48,959 nucleotides of DNA from positions 1-48,959 of the forward strand of contig JAITDE010000084.1 in the NCBI GenBank assembly GCA_031282735.1, read 5' to 3'. The notes beneath the pieces were generated by a model that saw nothing but the letters and a program-made list of their open reading frames with translations, had not been told where the DNA came from and ran no database searches. A program made the translations under genes and the position numbers. Position 1 is the stretch's first letter; each line of letters begins with the position of its first letter. Positions 16,456 to 24,518 of this stretch are shown here, piece after piece. This DNA comes from Oscillospiraceae bacterium (GTDB lineage: Bacteria; Bacillota; Clostridia; Oscillospirales; Acutalibacteraceae).

Positions 16456-16486
16456 GGCGCGTAAGAATTCTTTACGCGCCTTTTTT
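16456..16486 (+). terminator. Terminator after the hydrogenase operon
   Basis: GGCGCGTAA (16456-16464) pairs with TTACGCGCC (16472-16480), 7-nt loop, then six T. It separates hydA from apbE by a likely partial stop of transcription. Confidence 0.85.
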
Positions 16487-16497
16487 GGGGATAGGCT

Positions 16498-17442
16498 ATG
16501 AAAAAATCACTGTGCCGCGTCTTGCTTTTGTTGGTCGCGATTGGCATTGGCGTTGGCATTGCCGTGTACCGCGGCGGGATATCCCCTGTGCGCGGCACGT
16601 CGCAGGCGTTTGTGATGGGCAGTTTGCTGGAACAATCCGTTTGGACAAAAGGCGCGAAAACGGCTTTAACGTATCGGATATCCGACACTGCGGATGCCAT
16701 ACGCGCACTGGAAAAAACGCTGACGGCGGGTCCGCTGCCCGCGGACGATCCTGTGCAAGTGCTGTGCGATGCGTTAACCCAAAAAACGAGCGGCGCGTTC
16801 CGCAGCGATCTCGGTGAGTTGATCGACCTTTGGGGTATTGATCAGGCAAACAGGACTCCGTCCGTGCCGAGCGATGAAGACATACAACGCGCGCTTGCCG
16901 GTCACGGCAAAGCGAACTACGGCGCGGTGGGCAAAGGCGCGGCTTGCGACGCCGCGCTTGCGGTGAGCAAAGATGCCAATTTGCGGGGTTTTGTGGTGTC
17001 GGTCGGCGGCAACATTGTTACGTTTGGCAACAAGCCGTTCGGGCAACCGTTCAAAGTCGCCCTGCGCGACCCAAAAGGCGCACTGAACGACTCGATCGGC
17101 GTGTTCACACTCAAAGGCACATGTTTTGTTTCGACATCGGGTAGCTATGAAAAATATTTTGAACAGGATGGCAAGCGGTATCATCATATTTTGGACGGAC
17201 GCACGGGTTATCCCGCCGAAACAAACGGGCTGATATCCGTCACCGTGCTTTCCAATAACGGCGCGGTTGGCGACGCGCTTTCCACGGCGTGTTTTTTGGT
17301 TGGTTATAACGACGCGCAAAGCCTGTTGGACGACTACGACTGCGAAGCGATTTTTATATATGATTCAGGCGCGGTTCGCGCAACAGGCAGCGCCAAAGAG
17401 AGATTTGAACTCCGGAGTGAGGCGTACCATTGGGCAGATTGA
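16498..17442 (+). CDS. apbE: FAD:protein FMN transferase (ApbE)
   Basis: 314 residues. It attaches FMN from FAD to Ser/Thr of extracytosolic flavoproteins. An N-terminal hydrophobic anchor (about 3-25, LCRVLLLLVAIGIGVGIAV, no lipobox Cys) puts the enzyme outside the membrane. Motifs: YGAVGKGAACDAA (variant of the usual DLGGIAKG), VSVGGNI, STSGSYEKYF, HHILDGRTGYPA and the metal/flavin loop GDALSTACFLVG. No target protein with a flavinylation motif is encoded in the window. It overlaps the NusG-II gene, and the three genes to 18291 form one unit. Such clusters accompany Rnf, Nqr and extracellular electron-transfer systems. Confidence 0.9.
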   Translation: MKKSLCRVLLLLVAIGIGVGIAVYRGGISPVRGTSQAFVMGSLLEQSVWTKGAKTALTYRISDTADAIRALEKTLTAGPLPADDPVQVLCDALTQKTSGAFRSDLGELIDLWGIDQANRTPSVPSDEDIQRALAGHGKANYGAVGKGAACDAALAVSKDANLRGFVVSVGGNIVTFGNKPFGQPFKVALRDPKGALNDSIGVFTLKGTCFVSTSGSYEKYFEQDGKRYHHILDGRTGYPAETNGLISVTVLSNNGAVGDALSTACFLVGYNDAQSLLDDYDCEAIFIYDSGAVRATGSAKERFELRSEAYHWAD

Positions 17443-17795
17443 TCAAACGCGGCGATTGCATTCTGATCCTTGTTTGCCTAGCGATTGCGTTGGGCGTGTT
17501 TGTTCTGCGCCAAACAATGGCGGCGCAAAACCCGATCGCCTATTTGCAAGCGCAAAATCAGCCCCGTCAAGCGATTGATCTCACCAATGATCAAATATTT
17601 TCCGCCGCGCCCAACGTGATGATCGAGGTCAAAAACAACCGGGTACGCTTTGTGCAATCCGATTGCCCCGATCAAATTTGTGTCCACGCGGGATGGATTA
17701 GCAAGGCGGGCGACAGCGTCGTCTGCTTGCCAAACCAAATCGCCGTGGTTTTTGAAAGCGGCGAGCAAAGCGGGGTGGACGGTATTGCCTATTAA
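17430..17795 (+). CDS. NusG domain II-containing membrane-anchored protein
   Basis: 121 residues: basic start, one transmembrane segment (about 10-26, ILILVCLAIALGVFVLR), then a small extracytosolic domain with the NusG-II pattern MIEVKNNRVRFVQSDCPDQICVHAGWI and VVCLPNQIAVVFES. Function is unknown, but the family recurs beside apbE and Gx-type transporters. The start is a TTG with GGAGTGAGG upstream; it overlaps apbE by 13 bases, which points to translational coupling. The CPDQICVHxGW motif, with its two Cys, is the family hallmark. Confidence 0.88.
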   Translation: MGRLIKRGDCILILVCLAIALGVFVLRQTMAAQNPIAYLQAQNQPRQAIDLTNDQIFSAAPNVMIEVKNNRVRFVQSDCPDQICVHAGWISKAGDSVVCLPNQIAVVFESGEQSGVDGIAY

Positions 17796-18291
17796 AACCA
17801 ACGCGCAAAAAGCCGCGTTCTGCGCCGTCTTTGCGGCGATCGCCGTTGCGCTCTCGTGGTTGGAATCCACGATCGCACCCTTGCTCGTTTTGCCGCCGGG
17901 CGTCAAACCCGGACTTTCAAATGTCGCCGTGATGTTCTGCACCAGCGCGCTCGGCTTGCCGTTCGGTTTGATTGTCGCGTTTCTCAAATCGATTTTTGCC
18001 GGGATAACACGCGGGACGACGGCGTTTGCAATGTCATGCGGCGCGGGATTGATCAGCACATGCGCCGTCGGCATATGTCTGCGCAAGCGTCCGAAGTATT
18101 TGAGCCTGACGGGCATCGGGATGTTGGGCGGCGTATTGCATAACATGACGCAATTGGCGCTCGCCGCGTTTGTGACGCAAACACCCGCGATCGCCTTGCA
18201 ATTGCCGTTGCTGATTCTCTGTGGTTTGGCATCGGGAGCGATCACAGGCACATTGTTGCGGGCAGTGCGGCGATTTTTTATCAACAAGTGA
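17785..18291 (+). CDS. Gx-type transporter / heptaprenyl diphosphate synthase component I family
   Basis: About 168 residues and strongly hydrophobic: four to five transmembrane segments (AAFCAVFAAIAVALSWLE, SNVAVMFCTSALGLPFGLIVAFLKSIF, MSCGAGLISTCAVGIC, GMLGGVLHNMTQLALAAFV, LPLLILCGLASGAITGTLL). The PPGVKPGLSN motif and HNMTQ segment are typical of the family annotated as Gx transporter or HepI; it is related to the S components of ECF transporters and may handle a quinone precursor or vitamin. I start at a TTG (17785) overlapping the NusG-II stop; the exact start is uncertain, since the frame is open further upstream. Confidence 0.8.
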   Translation: MPIKTNAQKAAFCAVFAAIAVALSWLESTIAPLLVLPPGVKPGLSNVAVMFCTSALGLPFGLIVAFLKSIFAGITRGTTAFAMSCGAGLISTCAVGICLRKRPKYLSLTGIGMLGGVLHNMTQLALAAFVTQTPAIALQLPLLILCGLASGAITGTLLRAVRRFFINK

Positions 18292-18320
18292 TTGACTTGT
18301 TGCGCAAAAAGCGGTATACT
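18292..18320 (+). promoter_or_regulatory. Sigma-A promoter of rnfB
   Basis: TTGACT (18292-18297), 17-base spacer, TATACT (18315-18320), about 48 bases before the rnfB start. Confidence 0.8.
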
Positions 18321-18367
18321 AAAAAACGTGCTCAATCATTATCAATTCACAAGGTGGGTTTGCGTGT

Positions 18368-19156
18368 ATGGATCAACTTTTTCTTGCAATCGCGCTGGTT
18401 GCGGGCGTTGGATTGATTGCCGGTGTCGGGCTGGCAATCGCCGCCAAGGTCATGCATGTGCCATCGGATCCTCGCGCGGACGAACTGCTGGCGGTACTGC
18501 CCGGCGCAAACTGCGGCGCGTGCGGCTTTGCGGGATGCGCCGCTTACGCAAACGCTATTGCCGCACAGGACGCGGCTGTTAATCTCTGCGTGCCCGGCGG
18601 CGAAAACACGGCGAAAGCACTCGCCGGCATCATGGGCGTGGAAGCGCAGACGGTCGCAAAAAAACGCGCGGTCGTTTTGTGCGGAGGGACGCTCGAAAAA
18701 TGCAAAGCCAGCTACGAATACCGCGGCGAACAAACCTGCGCGGCGGCATCCATGCTCTTCAGCGGGCAAAAGCAGTGCAACTACGGTTGCTTGGGCTTCG
18801 GCGATTGCGCCAAAAAGTGTCCCGAAAACGCGATTGAAGTCGTTGACGGCATTGCCCGCGTCGATCGTCAGCGTTGCATCGGCTGTTCGCTGTGCGTGGT
18901 CACTTGCCCTAAAAAGATCATCACAATGCTGGAATACGAGGGTAAGGCACTCAATTTGTGCAGCTCGCAGTCGGCTGGCGCAATCAGCCGCAAGCAGTGC
19001 GCGGGCGCGTGCATCGGTTGCAAGCTATGCACCAAAACATGCCCGTCAAACGCAATCACGGTCGAAAACAACTTGGCGCGCGTGGACGAAACCAAATGCA
19101 CCGGTTGCCGCGCCTGTATCGAAAAATGCCCGACAAAGTCACTCTATTTTTTCTAA
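18368..19156 (+). CDS. rnfB: RnfB-type polyferredoxin (electron transport subunit B)
   Basis: 262 residues. An N-terminal membrane anchor (LFLAIALVAGVGLIAGVGLAIA) is followed by the Fes motif (LPGANCGACGFAGCAAY), a further Cys pair (LCGGTLEKC), then ferredoxin motifs CNYGCLGFGDCAKKCP, CIGCSLCVVTCP, CIGCKLCTKTCP and CTGCRACIEKCP. In the Rnf complex this subunit takes electrons from reduced ferredoxin. Here rnfC, D, G, E and A are not adjacent: it stands alone with its own promoter after apbE-NusG_II-Gx. Either the other genes lie elsewhere, or this protein serves another redox partner. No clear terminator; repeat copy B begins right after the stop. Confidence 0.9.
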   Translation: MDQLFLAIALVAGVGLIAGVGLAIAAKVMHVPSDPRADELLAVLPGANCGACGFAGCAAYANAIAAQDAAVNLCVPGGENTAKALAGIMGVEAQTVAKKRAVVLCGGTLEKCKASYEYRGEQTCAAASMLFSGQKQCNYGCLGFGDCAKKCPENAIEVVDGIARVDRQRCIGCSLCVVTCPKKIITMLEYEGKALNLCSSQSAGAISRKQCAGACIGCKLCTKTCPSNAITVENNLARVDETKCTGCRACIEKCPTKSLYFF

Positions 19157-19402
19157 CTTACTTTTTCTGACTTACTTTTTCTGAAGAAAAAGTAAGCAAA
19201 AAGACTTTTGCCGCTTCGCGCGCCTGCGGCGAGCACCCGCTTCGCGCTGTCGTTTTTAGGCTGATTTATATTTTTGCGGGCTGCAAATGACGGCGCGAAG
19301 CGGGAAAAAGTTCTTTTGCTTCTTTTCTTTCAAGAAAAGAAGCGGGTGCTCGCCGCAGGGGCGCGCGATCATTTTTAGACTGATGTATATTTTTGCGGGC
19401 TG
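19157..19402. repeat. Dispersed repeat copies B and C, arranged head to head
   Basis: Copy B (plus orientation): a 12-bp hairpin CTTACTTTTTCT/AGAAAAAGTAAG at 19171-19196, then AAAAAGACTTTT and GCTTCGCGC-type cores to about 19256. Copy C (minus orientation): GCTTCTTTTCTT/AAGAAAAGAAGC at 19318-19343 with its GCGCGAAGCGGG core at 19293-19304. CCTGCGGCGAGCACCCGC (about 19222-19239) recurs inverted as GCGGGTGCTCGCCGCAGG at 19342-19359, and an ATTTTTAG-CTGAT-TATATTTTTGCGGGCTG unit occurs twice in direct orientation (about 19252 and 19371). No gene is visible here. Confidence 0.75.
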
Positions 19403-19427
19403 GTGTGTTTTATTTTGCCGCCGTGCT

Positions 19428-20420
19428 TTACATCACCATGTTAGGCATGGCATTGCACGCGAGATCGGCAATATTCCCCGCCTGATATTCGTAATATCCC
19501 TGTGCGCCGACCATCGCCGCATTGTCGCCGCAAAGAGATCGTTCGGGATAACAAAGCGCAAATCCCGCCTCTTTGCATTGCTTTTGCATCATGGCGCGCA
19601 AAACGCTGTTTGCGCTCACGCCGCCCGCAAGCACAATCTTGTCGTGCCTCAAACGTTTCGCGGCTTCTAATGTGTTGCGGCACAAATAATCAGCGACCGC
19701 AAATTGAAAAGATGCCGCAAAATCCGCAATCACAATATCGCTTTTTGCCTTTTGGATCACCTGCAACGCGGCGGTTTTCAATCCGCTGAAACTAAAATCA
19801 TACAGACTGCCGTCCACGCGCGGGCGGGGAAACGCGTACGCGGTTTTGTCGCCGTCCACACCCGCTTCATCCAAATGTATCCCGCCCGGATAGGGCAACC
19901 CGAGCACACGCGCGGTTTTATCCAACGCCTCACCCGCGGCATCATCGCGGGTTTTTCCAATGATCTTGAACGACGTGTAACTTGCGGTGTCCGCAATTTG
20001 CGTGTGTCCGCCCGAGACAATCAAACACAAAAACGGCGGCTTCAAATCGCTGTGCGTCAAATAGTTCGCCGCAACGTGCGAACGCAGATGATGCACGGCG
20101 ATGAGCGGTTTGTTCGCGGCATATGCCACGCCTTTTGCGTAGTTCAATCCAACCAAAAGCGCGCCGATCAAACCCGGCGCATACGTAACAGCCACGGCGT
20201 CGATCTCGTCAAGCGAAAGGGTCGCGGCGGTGAGAGCTTGATTGGTCACGGCGGAGATTGCCTCTATATGCATGCGGGAGGCGATTTCGGGCACGACGCC
20301 GCCATAGATTTTATGGGTATCAATCTGGCTTGCAACGATGTCGGAAAGTACAGTTCGTCCGTTTTCAACCACGGCGGCCGCGGTTTCGTCGCAAGATGTT
20401 TCGATTGCTAAAATGCGCAT
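19428..20420 (-). CDS. tsaD: tRNA N6-threonylcarbamoyladenosine transferase TsaD
   Basis: Catalyses the last step of t6A37 formation on ANN-decoding tRNAs with TsaB and TsaE. 330 residues, normal for bacteria. Motifs: MRILAIETSCDETAAAVVE at the start, GGVVPEIASRMH (40-51), the metal-binding HHLRSHVAANY (His110/111, His115), IVSGGHTQI, LGLPYPGG, FSFSGLKTAALQ and LAGGVSANS. No tsaB or tsaE is adjacent. It follows a small Cys protein gene on the same strand with a 36-base gap. Confidence 0.97.
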   Translation of the reverse strand: MRILAIETSCDETAAAVVENGRTVLSDIVASQIDTHKIYGGVVPEIASRMHIEAISAVTNQALTAATLSLDEIDAVAVTYAPGLIGALLVGLNYAKGVAYAANKPLIAVHHLRSHVAANYLTHSDLKPPFLCLIVSGGHTQIADTASYTSFKIIGKTRDDAAGEALDKTARVLGLPYPGGIHLDEAGVDGDKTAYAFPRPRVDGSLYDFSFSGLKTAALQVIQKAKSDIVIADFAASFQFAVADYLCRNTLEAAKRLRHDKIVLAGGVSANSVLRAMMQKQCKEAGFALCYPERSLCGDNAAMVGAQGYYEYQAGNIADLACNAMPNMVM

Positions 20421-20456
20421 GATTTACCTCATTTGCATGTGTGACGATACAAAATC

Positions 20457-20675
20457 CTATAATATAAACTGTTCGGGATCAAACTCGGGCAGCACGGGCG
20501 TGCGCGGCGGGATACGTTTGAGCGGATCATATTGGTATTTTGCGCAGTGCGAATGCTTGAGCATCACGCCGCGACGGGCGCAAAGGACACTGTTGCCATC
20601 GGGTGCTTGTTTGCCGCGTTTGCAGTGTGCGCAAGCGGGCTTGATATCCGTTTTGAACAATGCTTTTTTTCTCAT
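20457..20675 (-). CDS. Small conserved-looking four-Cys protein (72 aa)
   Basis: 72 residues: a basic start MRKKALFKTDIKPA, then CAHCKRGKQ, CARRGVM and HSHCAKYQYDPLKR, giving four Cys in a zinc-ribbon-like spacing, and a Pro-rich end (PPRTPVLPEFDPEQFIL). I believe it is a real cytosolic gene because its composition is gene-like, it is co-oriented with tsaD at short distance and its start has a GGTGAG site. Its function is unknown; the pattern resembles small clostridial proteins found with housekeeping genes. Confidence 0.72.
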   Translation of the reverse strand: MRKKALFKTDIKPACAHCKRGKQAPDGNSVLCARRGVMLKHSHCAKYQYDPLKRIPPRTPVLPEFDPEQFIL

Positions 20676-20970
20676 ACATTTCTCACCAATCCATTGTTTC
20701 TTATGTATATGATCTATTATGCTGTAAAGGAAAGAAGTCCAAGAGGAACTTATCTGTGTCTAATATTTATCACAAGCAATATCATACCACAAACCGCGGC
20801 GATATTCAAGCCAAAAATGAATATCGCCGCGGTTTTTGCAAGTCTTTTTTGTGGGTTTTTAGAGGTTGCCTGATATGACGCGTGAGCAAAAGCCAAGATG
20901 CGCAAGAAGTTGGAGCGCGACTAAAAGTTCTTACTGTTTCTATGCCAAGCGGAATTGCTATACAGCGCGA
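20676..20970. other. Intergenic region between the four-Cys gene and the ABC operon end
   Basis: It holds a strong hairpin (20792-20837, listed separately) and a 31-codon open frame, GTG at 20882 to TAA at 20974, reading coherently (SKSQDAQEVGARLKVLTV) but without a ribosome site. That could be a gene remnant. Nothing else is supported. Confidence 0.4.
20792..20837 (+). terminator. Strong hairpin with T-tail, no obvious upstream gene
   Basis: A 16-base arm (20792-20807) pairs perfectly with 20819-20834, 11-nt loop, followed by TTTTT on the plus strand. As a plus-strand terminator it has no evident plus-strand gene before it; on the minus strand it could mark the 3' end of the ABC operon but has a poorer U-tract. 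Confidence 0.6.
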
Positions 20971-22719
20971 TTAAACCCGAGTAACCCGCCAACTTTTGGC
21001 TTTCTGGCGGCGCTGCCAGAGATTGCTGTACAGTCCGCCTTTGGCGAGAAGCGCATTGTGTTTACCGCGCTCGGCAATACGCCCGCCGTCGATGACCAGT
21101 ATCTGATCAGCCCGCTTGATAGTGGACAATCTATGCGCGATGATGATCAGCGTTTTATTACGGACAAGCTCATTGATGGCCTCCTGAATGTACTTCTCAT
21201 TGTCGGGATCAACGCTGGCCGTCGCCTCATCCAACAGGACAACCGGCGCGTCCTTTAATATCGCGCGGGCGATGGAGATGCGCTGTTTCTCACCGCCGGA
21301 TAGCGTCGATCCTCCCTCGCCGACTACTGTGCCGTAGCCGTCCGGCAAGGCTTCAATAAAATCGTGACACCGCGCCTTTTTCGCGGCGGCGATAATCTCC
21401 TCCCGCGTCGCGTCAGGCTTCCCAAATCGTATATTGTTCTCAATCGTGTCATGGAACAGATAAACCCGCTGAAACACCATGCTGACATAGCGCAACAGAC
21501 TATCGCAGGTCATTTCCCGCACGTTGACCCCACCTATTTTTACCGCGCCCTGCTGTGCGTCCCAGAAGCGCACGATTAAATTGGCGATGGTCGTTTTTCC
21601 TGAGCCGGACGCGCCCACCAACGCCGTCATGCTGCGTTCTTTGGCAGTGAAGCTGATGTCTTTCAGCGTTTCCTTATCCTCATAGCTGAAAGAAACGTCC
21701 TCGAACGCGATATCAAAAGAGTTTAGCGGAATGTCTTTGCCGTCCGCGTCGATGATCGGTACCTCTTTGAGCTTTTCGTAACGGTCGAGACCCGCTTCCA
21801 TGACGCGCATCATGGCCGCGCCTGTCGCCAGCCCCATGGCGGGCAGATAGATGCGAAAAATGAACAGCACGACCATCGCCACAACAGGCATACTCATTTC
21901 CCCGTTGAAGAACTGCCAGAACGAAAGGAACAGCACCGCCGCGATAGTCAGGGCATAGCAATGCAGATAGTTCGTAACAGGTTTTACCATACTGTGCTCA
22001 AAATCAATTGCGTGGCGGCATGCATCATCTATGGATGCGTCTATGCGTTTCGCCGCGCTCCCGGACATGCGCAATGCCTTGATGACGGAGATGCCCTCCG
22101 TATACTCCAGCACCGCGCCGGTGATTTTGGACTGCTGTTCCATCCTGATTTTTGCCTGCCGCTTTGACACTTTTTCCATTGCGTGAAACGCGGCAAACGA
22201 GAGGGCGCAACCGGCGGCGGACGCGACGGCCACACGCCAATCCACCCACACCAGGAACGCGCAGGCGATGACGATGGAAACAAGCCCGGAAATTACATCG
22301 TCGAGTTTCATCATGCCGTAGTCCTCCGCAAAACTGAGGTCGCCGGTGACGACGCTTGTCACATTGCCGATATTACCATCCGTGAAATAGCTCATCGAAA
22401 ATCGCTTAAACAAATCACCGATTTTGATCCGTTCGCGGGCGGCGACGCGGCAAGCCGCATCACTCTGCATCCGCACGAAGCTGTAACGCAGTATCCACCG
22501 CGCGGCAAGAGACGCCAAAACCATGAGGAATGCCGTCCACGCGTAACCGGACGTGACTGTGCCGTCCATGATTTTCATAATGACCAGCAACGCGACGTAG
22601 ACGGGAAAGTTCGCCAACATACCCTCCGCAAAGCTAATTGCGGCAGAAGCTTTCAGTTTCCAAGCGTCCTTGCCGGAAAAGCGCAGTAAGCGCGCGATGA
22701 AGTTAAACATGTTCCGCAC
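20971..22719 (-). CDS. ABC transporter, fused permease-ATPase (YbtQ-like)
   Basis: 582 residues: six-helix type IV transmembrane domain (about 1-310) and an ATPase domain with Walker A GASGSGKTT, signature LSGGEKQR and Walker B/D-loop VVLLDEATASVDPDNE. It overlaps the preceding gene by 17 bases, so the two probably form a heterodimer. The fold is that of exporters, but homologues of this sequence style (YbtP/YbtQ, IrtA/IrtB) import metal-siderophores. Association with a DppB/C-type importer upstream argues for a role in metallophore handling; a drug exporter cannot be excluded. Last gene of the operon. Confidence 0.85.
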   Translation of the reverse strand: MRNMFNFIARLLRFSGKDAWKLKASAAISFAEGMLANFPVYVALLVIMKIMDGTVTSGYAWTAFLMVLASLAARWILRYSFVRMQSDAACRVAARERIKIGDLFKRFSMSYFTDGNIGNVTSVVTGDLSFAEDYGMMKLDDVISGLVSIVIACAFLVWVDWRVAVASAAGCALSFAAFHAMEKVSKRQAKIRMEQQSKITGAVLEYTEGISVIKALRMSGSAAKRIDASIDDACRHAIDFEHSMVKPVTNYLHCYALTIAAVLFLSFWQFFNGEMSMPVVAMVVLFIFRIYLPAMGLATGAAMMRVMEAGLDRYEKLKEVPIIDADGKDIPLNSFDIAFEDVSFSYEDKETLKDISFTAKERSMTALVGASGSGKTTIANLIVRFWDAQQGAVKIGGVNVREMTCDSLLRYVSMVFQRVYLFHDTIENNIRFGKPDATREEIIAAAKKARCHDFIEALPDGYGTVVGEGGSTLSGGEKQRISIARAILKDAPVVLLDEATASVDPDNEKYIQEAINELVRNKTLIIIAHRLSTIKRADQILVIDGGRIAERGKHNALLAKGGLYSNLWQRRQKAKSWRVTRV

Positions 22720-24448
22720 CCCCTATATCCCAATCCATTGACTCCGTATGCGCCTCCCACAGTTTTTTGTACAGCGGGGAGCGCGTGAGCAGCTCGGCGT
22801 GTTTCCCCTGTTCCGCAAGCCGCCCGTTTTCCAACAGGACGATGTTGTCGGCATCCACGATGGCGGACAACCTGTGCGCCACGATGACGACGGTTTTTCC
22901 CGCGATGAGCTTGGATAGTGCCTCCTGTATTTTGTCCTCATTCTCAGGGTCGGCAAAGCTTGTCGCCTCGTCGAGGATGACCACCGGCGCGTCTTTGAGG
23001 ATGGCGCGGGCGATGCATATCCGCTGTTTCTGCCCGCCGGACAGCTTGTCGCCGGAAGAGCCCACTACTGTGTTGTATCCATCAGCCATTTCCTGAATGA
23101 ACTCGTGGCACTGCGCGAGCTTCGCCGTTTCGATCACGTCCTCATCTGTCGCGTCCGGCTTCGCGAAGCGTATGTTTTCAATGACAGAGGCGTTAAAGAG
23201 AAAATTGTCTTGAGACACATAGCTGATCCTGTCCATAAGCGCATCGGATTTGATTTCCCGTATATCCACGCCGCCGAGCTTCACCGCGCCCTCCCGCACG
23301 TCCCAGAAACGCATAATCAGTTTCGCGAGCGTACTTTTGCCCGCGCCGGACTCACCGATCAGCGCGGTGACGCTGTTCTCCGGCAGGGTCAGCGACAGGT
23401 TCTTGATGACGTCCGTATCCCCATAGGCGAACGTGACGTTGTCGAATACCACGTCATGGCGCTCCGGCGCGTCTTTCGTTCCCTCCGGCATGTCGGGAAT
23501 TTCAAACATTCCCTCAATTTTTGAGGACTTATATTTCAACTGCGGAAACTGCGGGATAAAATTGATCAGCCGCATAGCGGGTACCCCGACACTCATTCCC
23601 AGCATCAGCGACAGTATAAACGTGGAAAGCGTCAGCGTACCGCCGAGGTACAGCCACACGCCCACCGGCAGCATGAGAAGCAGCGCGGCTGTGAGCAATA
23701 TCGCGTAGCTCGTCATGTAGACGAAGCACGCCTTGTACCACGCGAGCGTTTTATCGCGGTAGCTCTTGGCCGCGTCGCTGTACTTTTTGAAAGAACGGCT
23801 CTGCTGCCCGAACACTTTGATAACCTCCATGCCGGAGATGTATTCGATGATCGTGCTTGTCATATGCTCGTTCGCGGCGTACCATGGCTTCATCCGTTTC
23901 ATGCCATCCATCATCATTAAGAACACGGGAACCATGCCAATAATGATCGTCACAAAACCCGCCAGCCCCATGCGCCAGTCCGCGGCGAACATCACAATCA
24001 GTACAATCCCGGTTGTGAACAGATTGGCGAAGCCCTCCGGCATGGCGTGGGCGAGTATCAGTTCCATCTCCTCAATGTTTTCGACAAAGTTTTTCTTTGC
24101 CGCGCCCGTGCCGAATGCTTGAACGTCGCCCATCGATATTTTCAGCATTTTATCCGCCGCGCGGCGGCGCATTCCAGCGAGGGTGTAATATGCCAGCTTA
24201 TGAGAGGCGTCAAGACCCGCGCCGTTCAACCAGTTTTTCAGCAACAGGCAAACAAGCACCGCCGCCGCCATGCCAAGCAACCAGAGCAGCGTGGGCGCGG
24301 TATCCGACAAAAAGCCGTTGAGCACAACGCTGACGATAAAGAATGGCGCGACCGAAAACAGCACCGATAATGTCAGCAGCGTAGCCGCTTTTTTGAATAA
24401 GTGTTTTTGGTCGCCCGCGTAGGACAATACACGCAAATATTCTTTCAA
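22703..24448 (-). CDS. ABC transporter, fused permease-ATPase (YbtP-like)
   Basis: 581 residues from the TTG at 24448. I chose this start because it has an AAAGGA site and gives a length equal to its partner; the open frame continues 65 codons upstream, but that would run into the binding-protein gene. The transmembrane domain (hydrophobic segments LLTLSVLFSVAPFFIVSVVL, LLWLLGMAAAVLVCLLL and others) is followed by the ATPase with GESGAGKST, LSGGQKQR and VVILDEATSFADPENE. The SFADPENE D-loop is characteristic of YbtP/YbtQ- and IrtAB-like siderophore transporters. Product acts in the cytoplasmic membrane with its downstream partner. Confidence 0.85.
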   Translation of the reverse strand: MKEYLRVLSYAGDQKHLFKKAATLLTLSVLFSVAPFFIVSVVLNGFLSDTAPTLLWLLGMAAAVLVCLLLKNWLNGAGLDASHKLAYYTLAGMRRRAADKMLKISMGDVQAFGTGAAKKNFVENIEEMELILAHAMPEGFANLFTTGIVLIVMFAADWRMGLAGFVTIIIGMVPVFLMMMDGMKRMKPWYAANEHMTSTIIEYISGMEVIKVFGQQSRSFKKYSDAAKSYRDKTLAWYKACFVYMTSYAILLTAALLLMLPVGVWLYLGGTLTLSTFILSLMLGMSVGVPAMRLINFIPQFPQLKYKSSKIEGMFEIPDMPEGTKDAPERHDVVFDNVTFAYGDTDVIKNLSLTLPENSVTALIGESGAGKSTLAKLIMRFWDVREGAVKLGGVDIREIKSDALMDRISYVSQDNFLFNASVIENIRFAKPDATDEDVIETAKLAQCHEFIQEMADGYNTVVGSSGDKLSGGQKQRICIARAILKDAPVVILDEATSFADPENEDKIQEALSKLIAGKTVVIVAHRLSAIVDADNIVLLENGRLAEQGKHAELLTRSPLYKKLWEAHTESMDWDIGGAEHV

Positions 24449-24481
24449 AATTTTTTTCCTTTCTTCAGGTAACCTAGACGG

Positions 24482-24504
24482 CCCAGACAGAATCTCCGTC
24501 CGGG
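24482..24504 (-). terminator. Hairpin between the binding-protein gene and the YbtP-like gene
   Basis: CCCGGAC (24504-24498) and GTCTGGG (24488-24482) pair with one G-T on the minus strand, 9-nt loop, no U-tract. It may protect the upstream mRNA or reduce read-through, giving more binding protein than exporter-type subunits. Confidence 0.35.
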
Positions 24505-24518
24505 AGGTAACAAGATTT

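Noticed and set aside
19157..19200. Intrinsic terminator for rnfB in the repeat hairpin.
   Set aside because: The hairpin is followed by CAAAAAG and not a U-tract on the plus strand, and identical modules occur where no gene needs terminating.
20882..20974. A 31-codon frame reading SKSQDAQEVGARLKVLTVSM as a gene or pseudogene.
   Set aside because: Coherent but very short, no ribosome site and no family recognised; kept only as a note in the intergenic entry.
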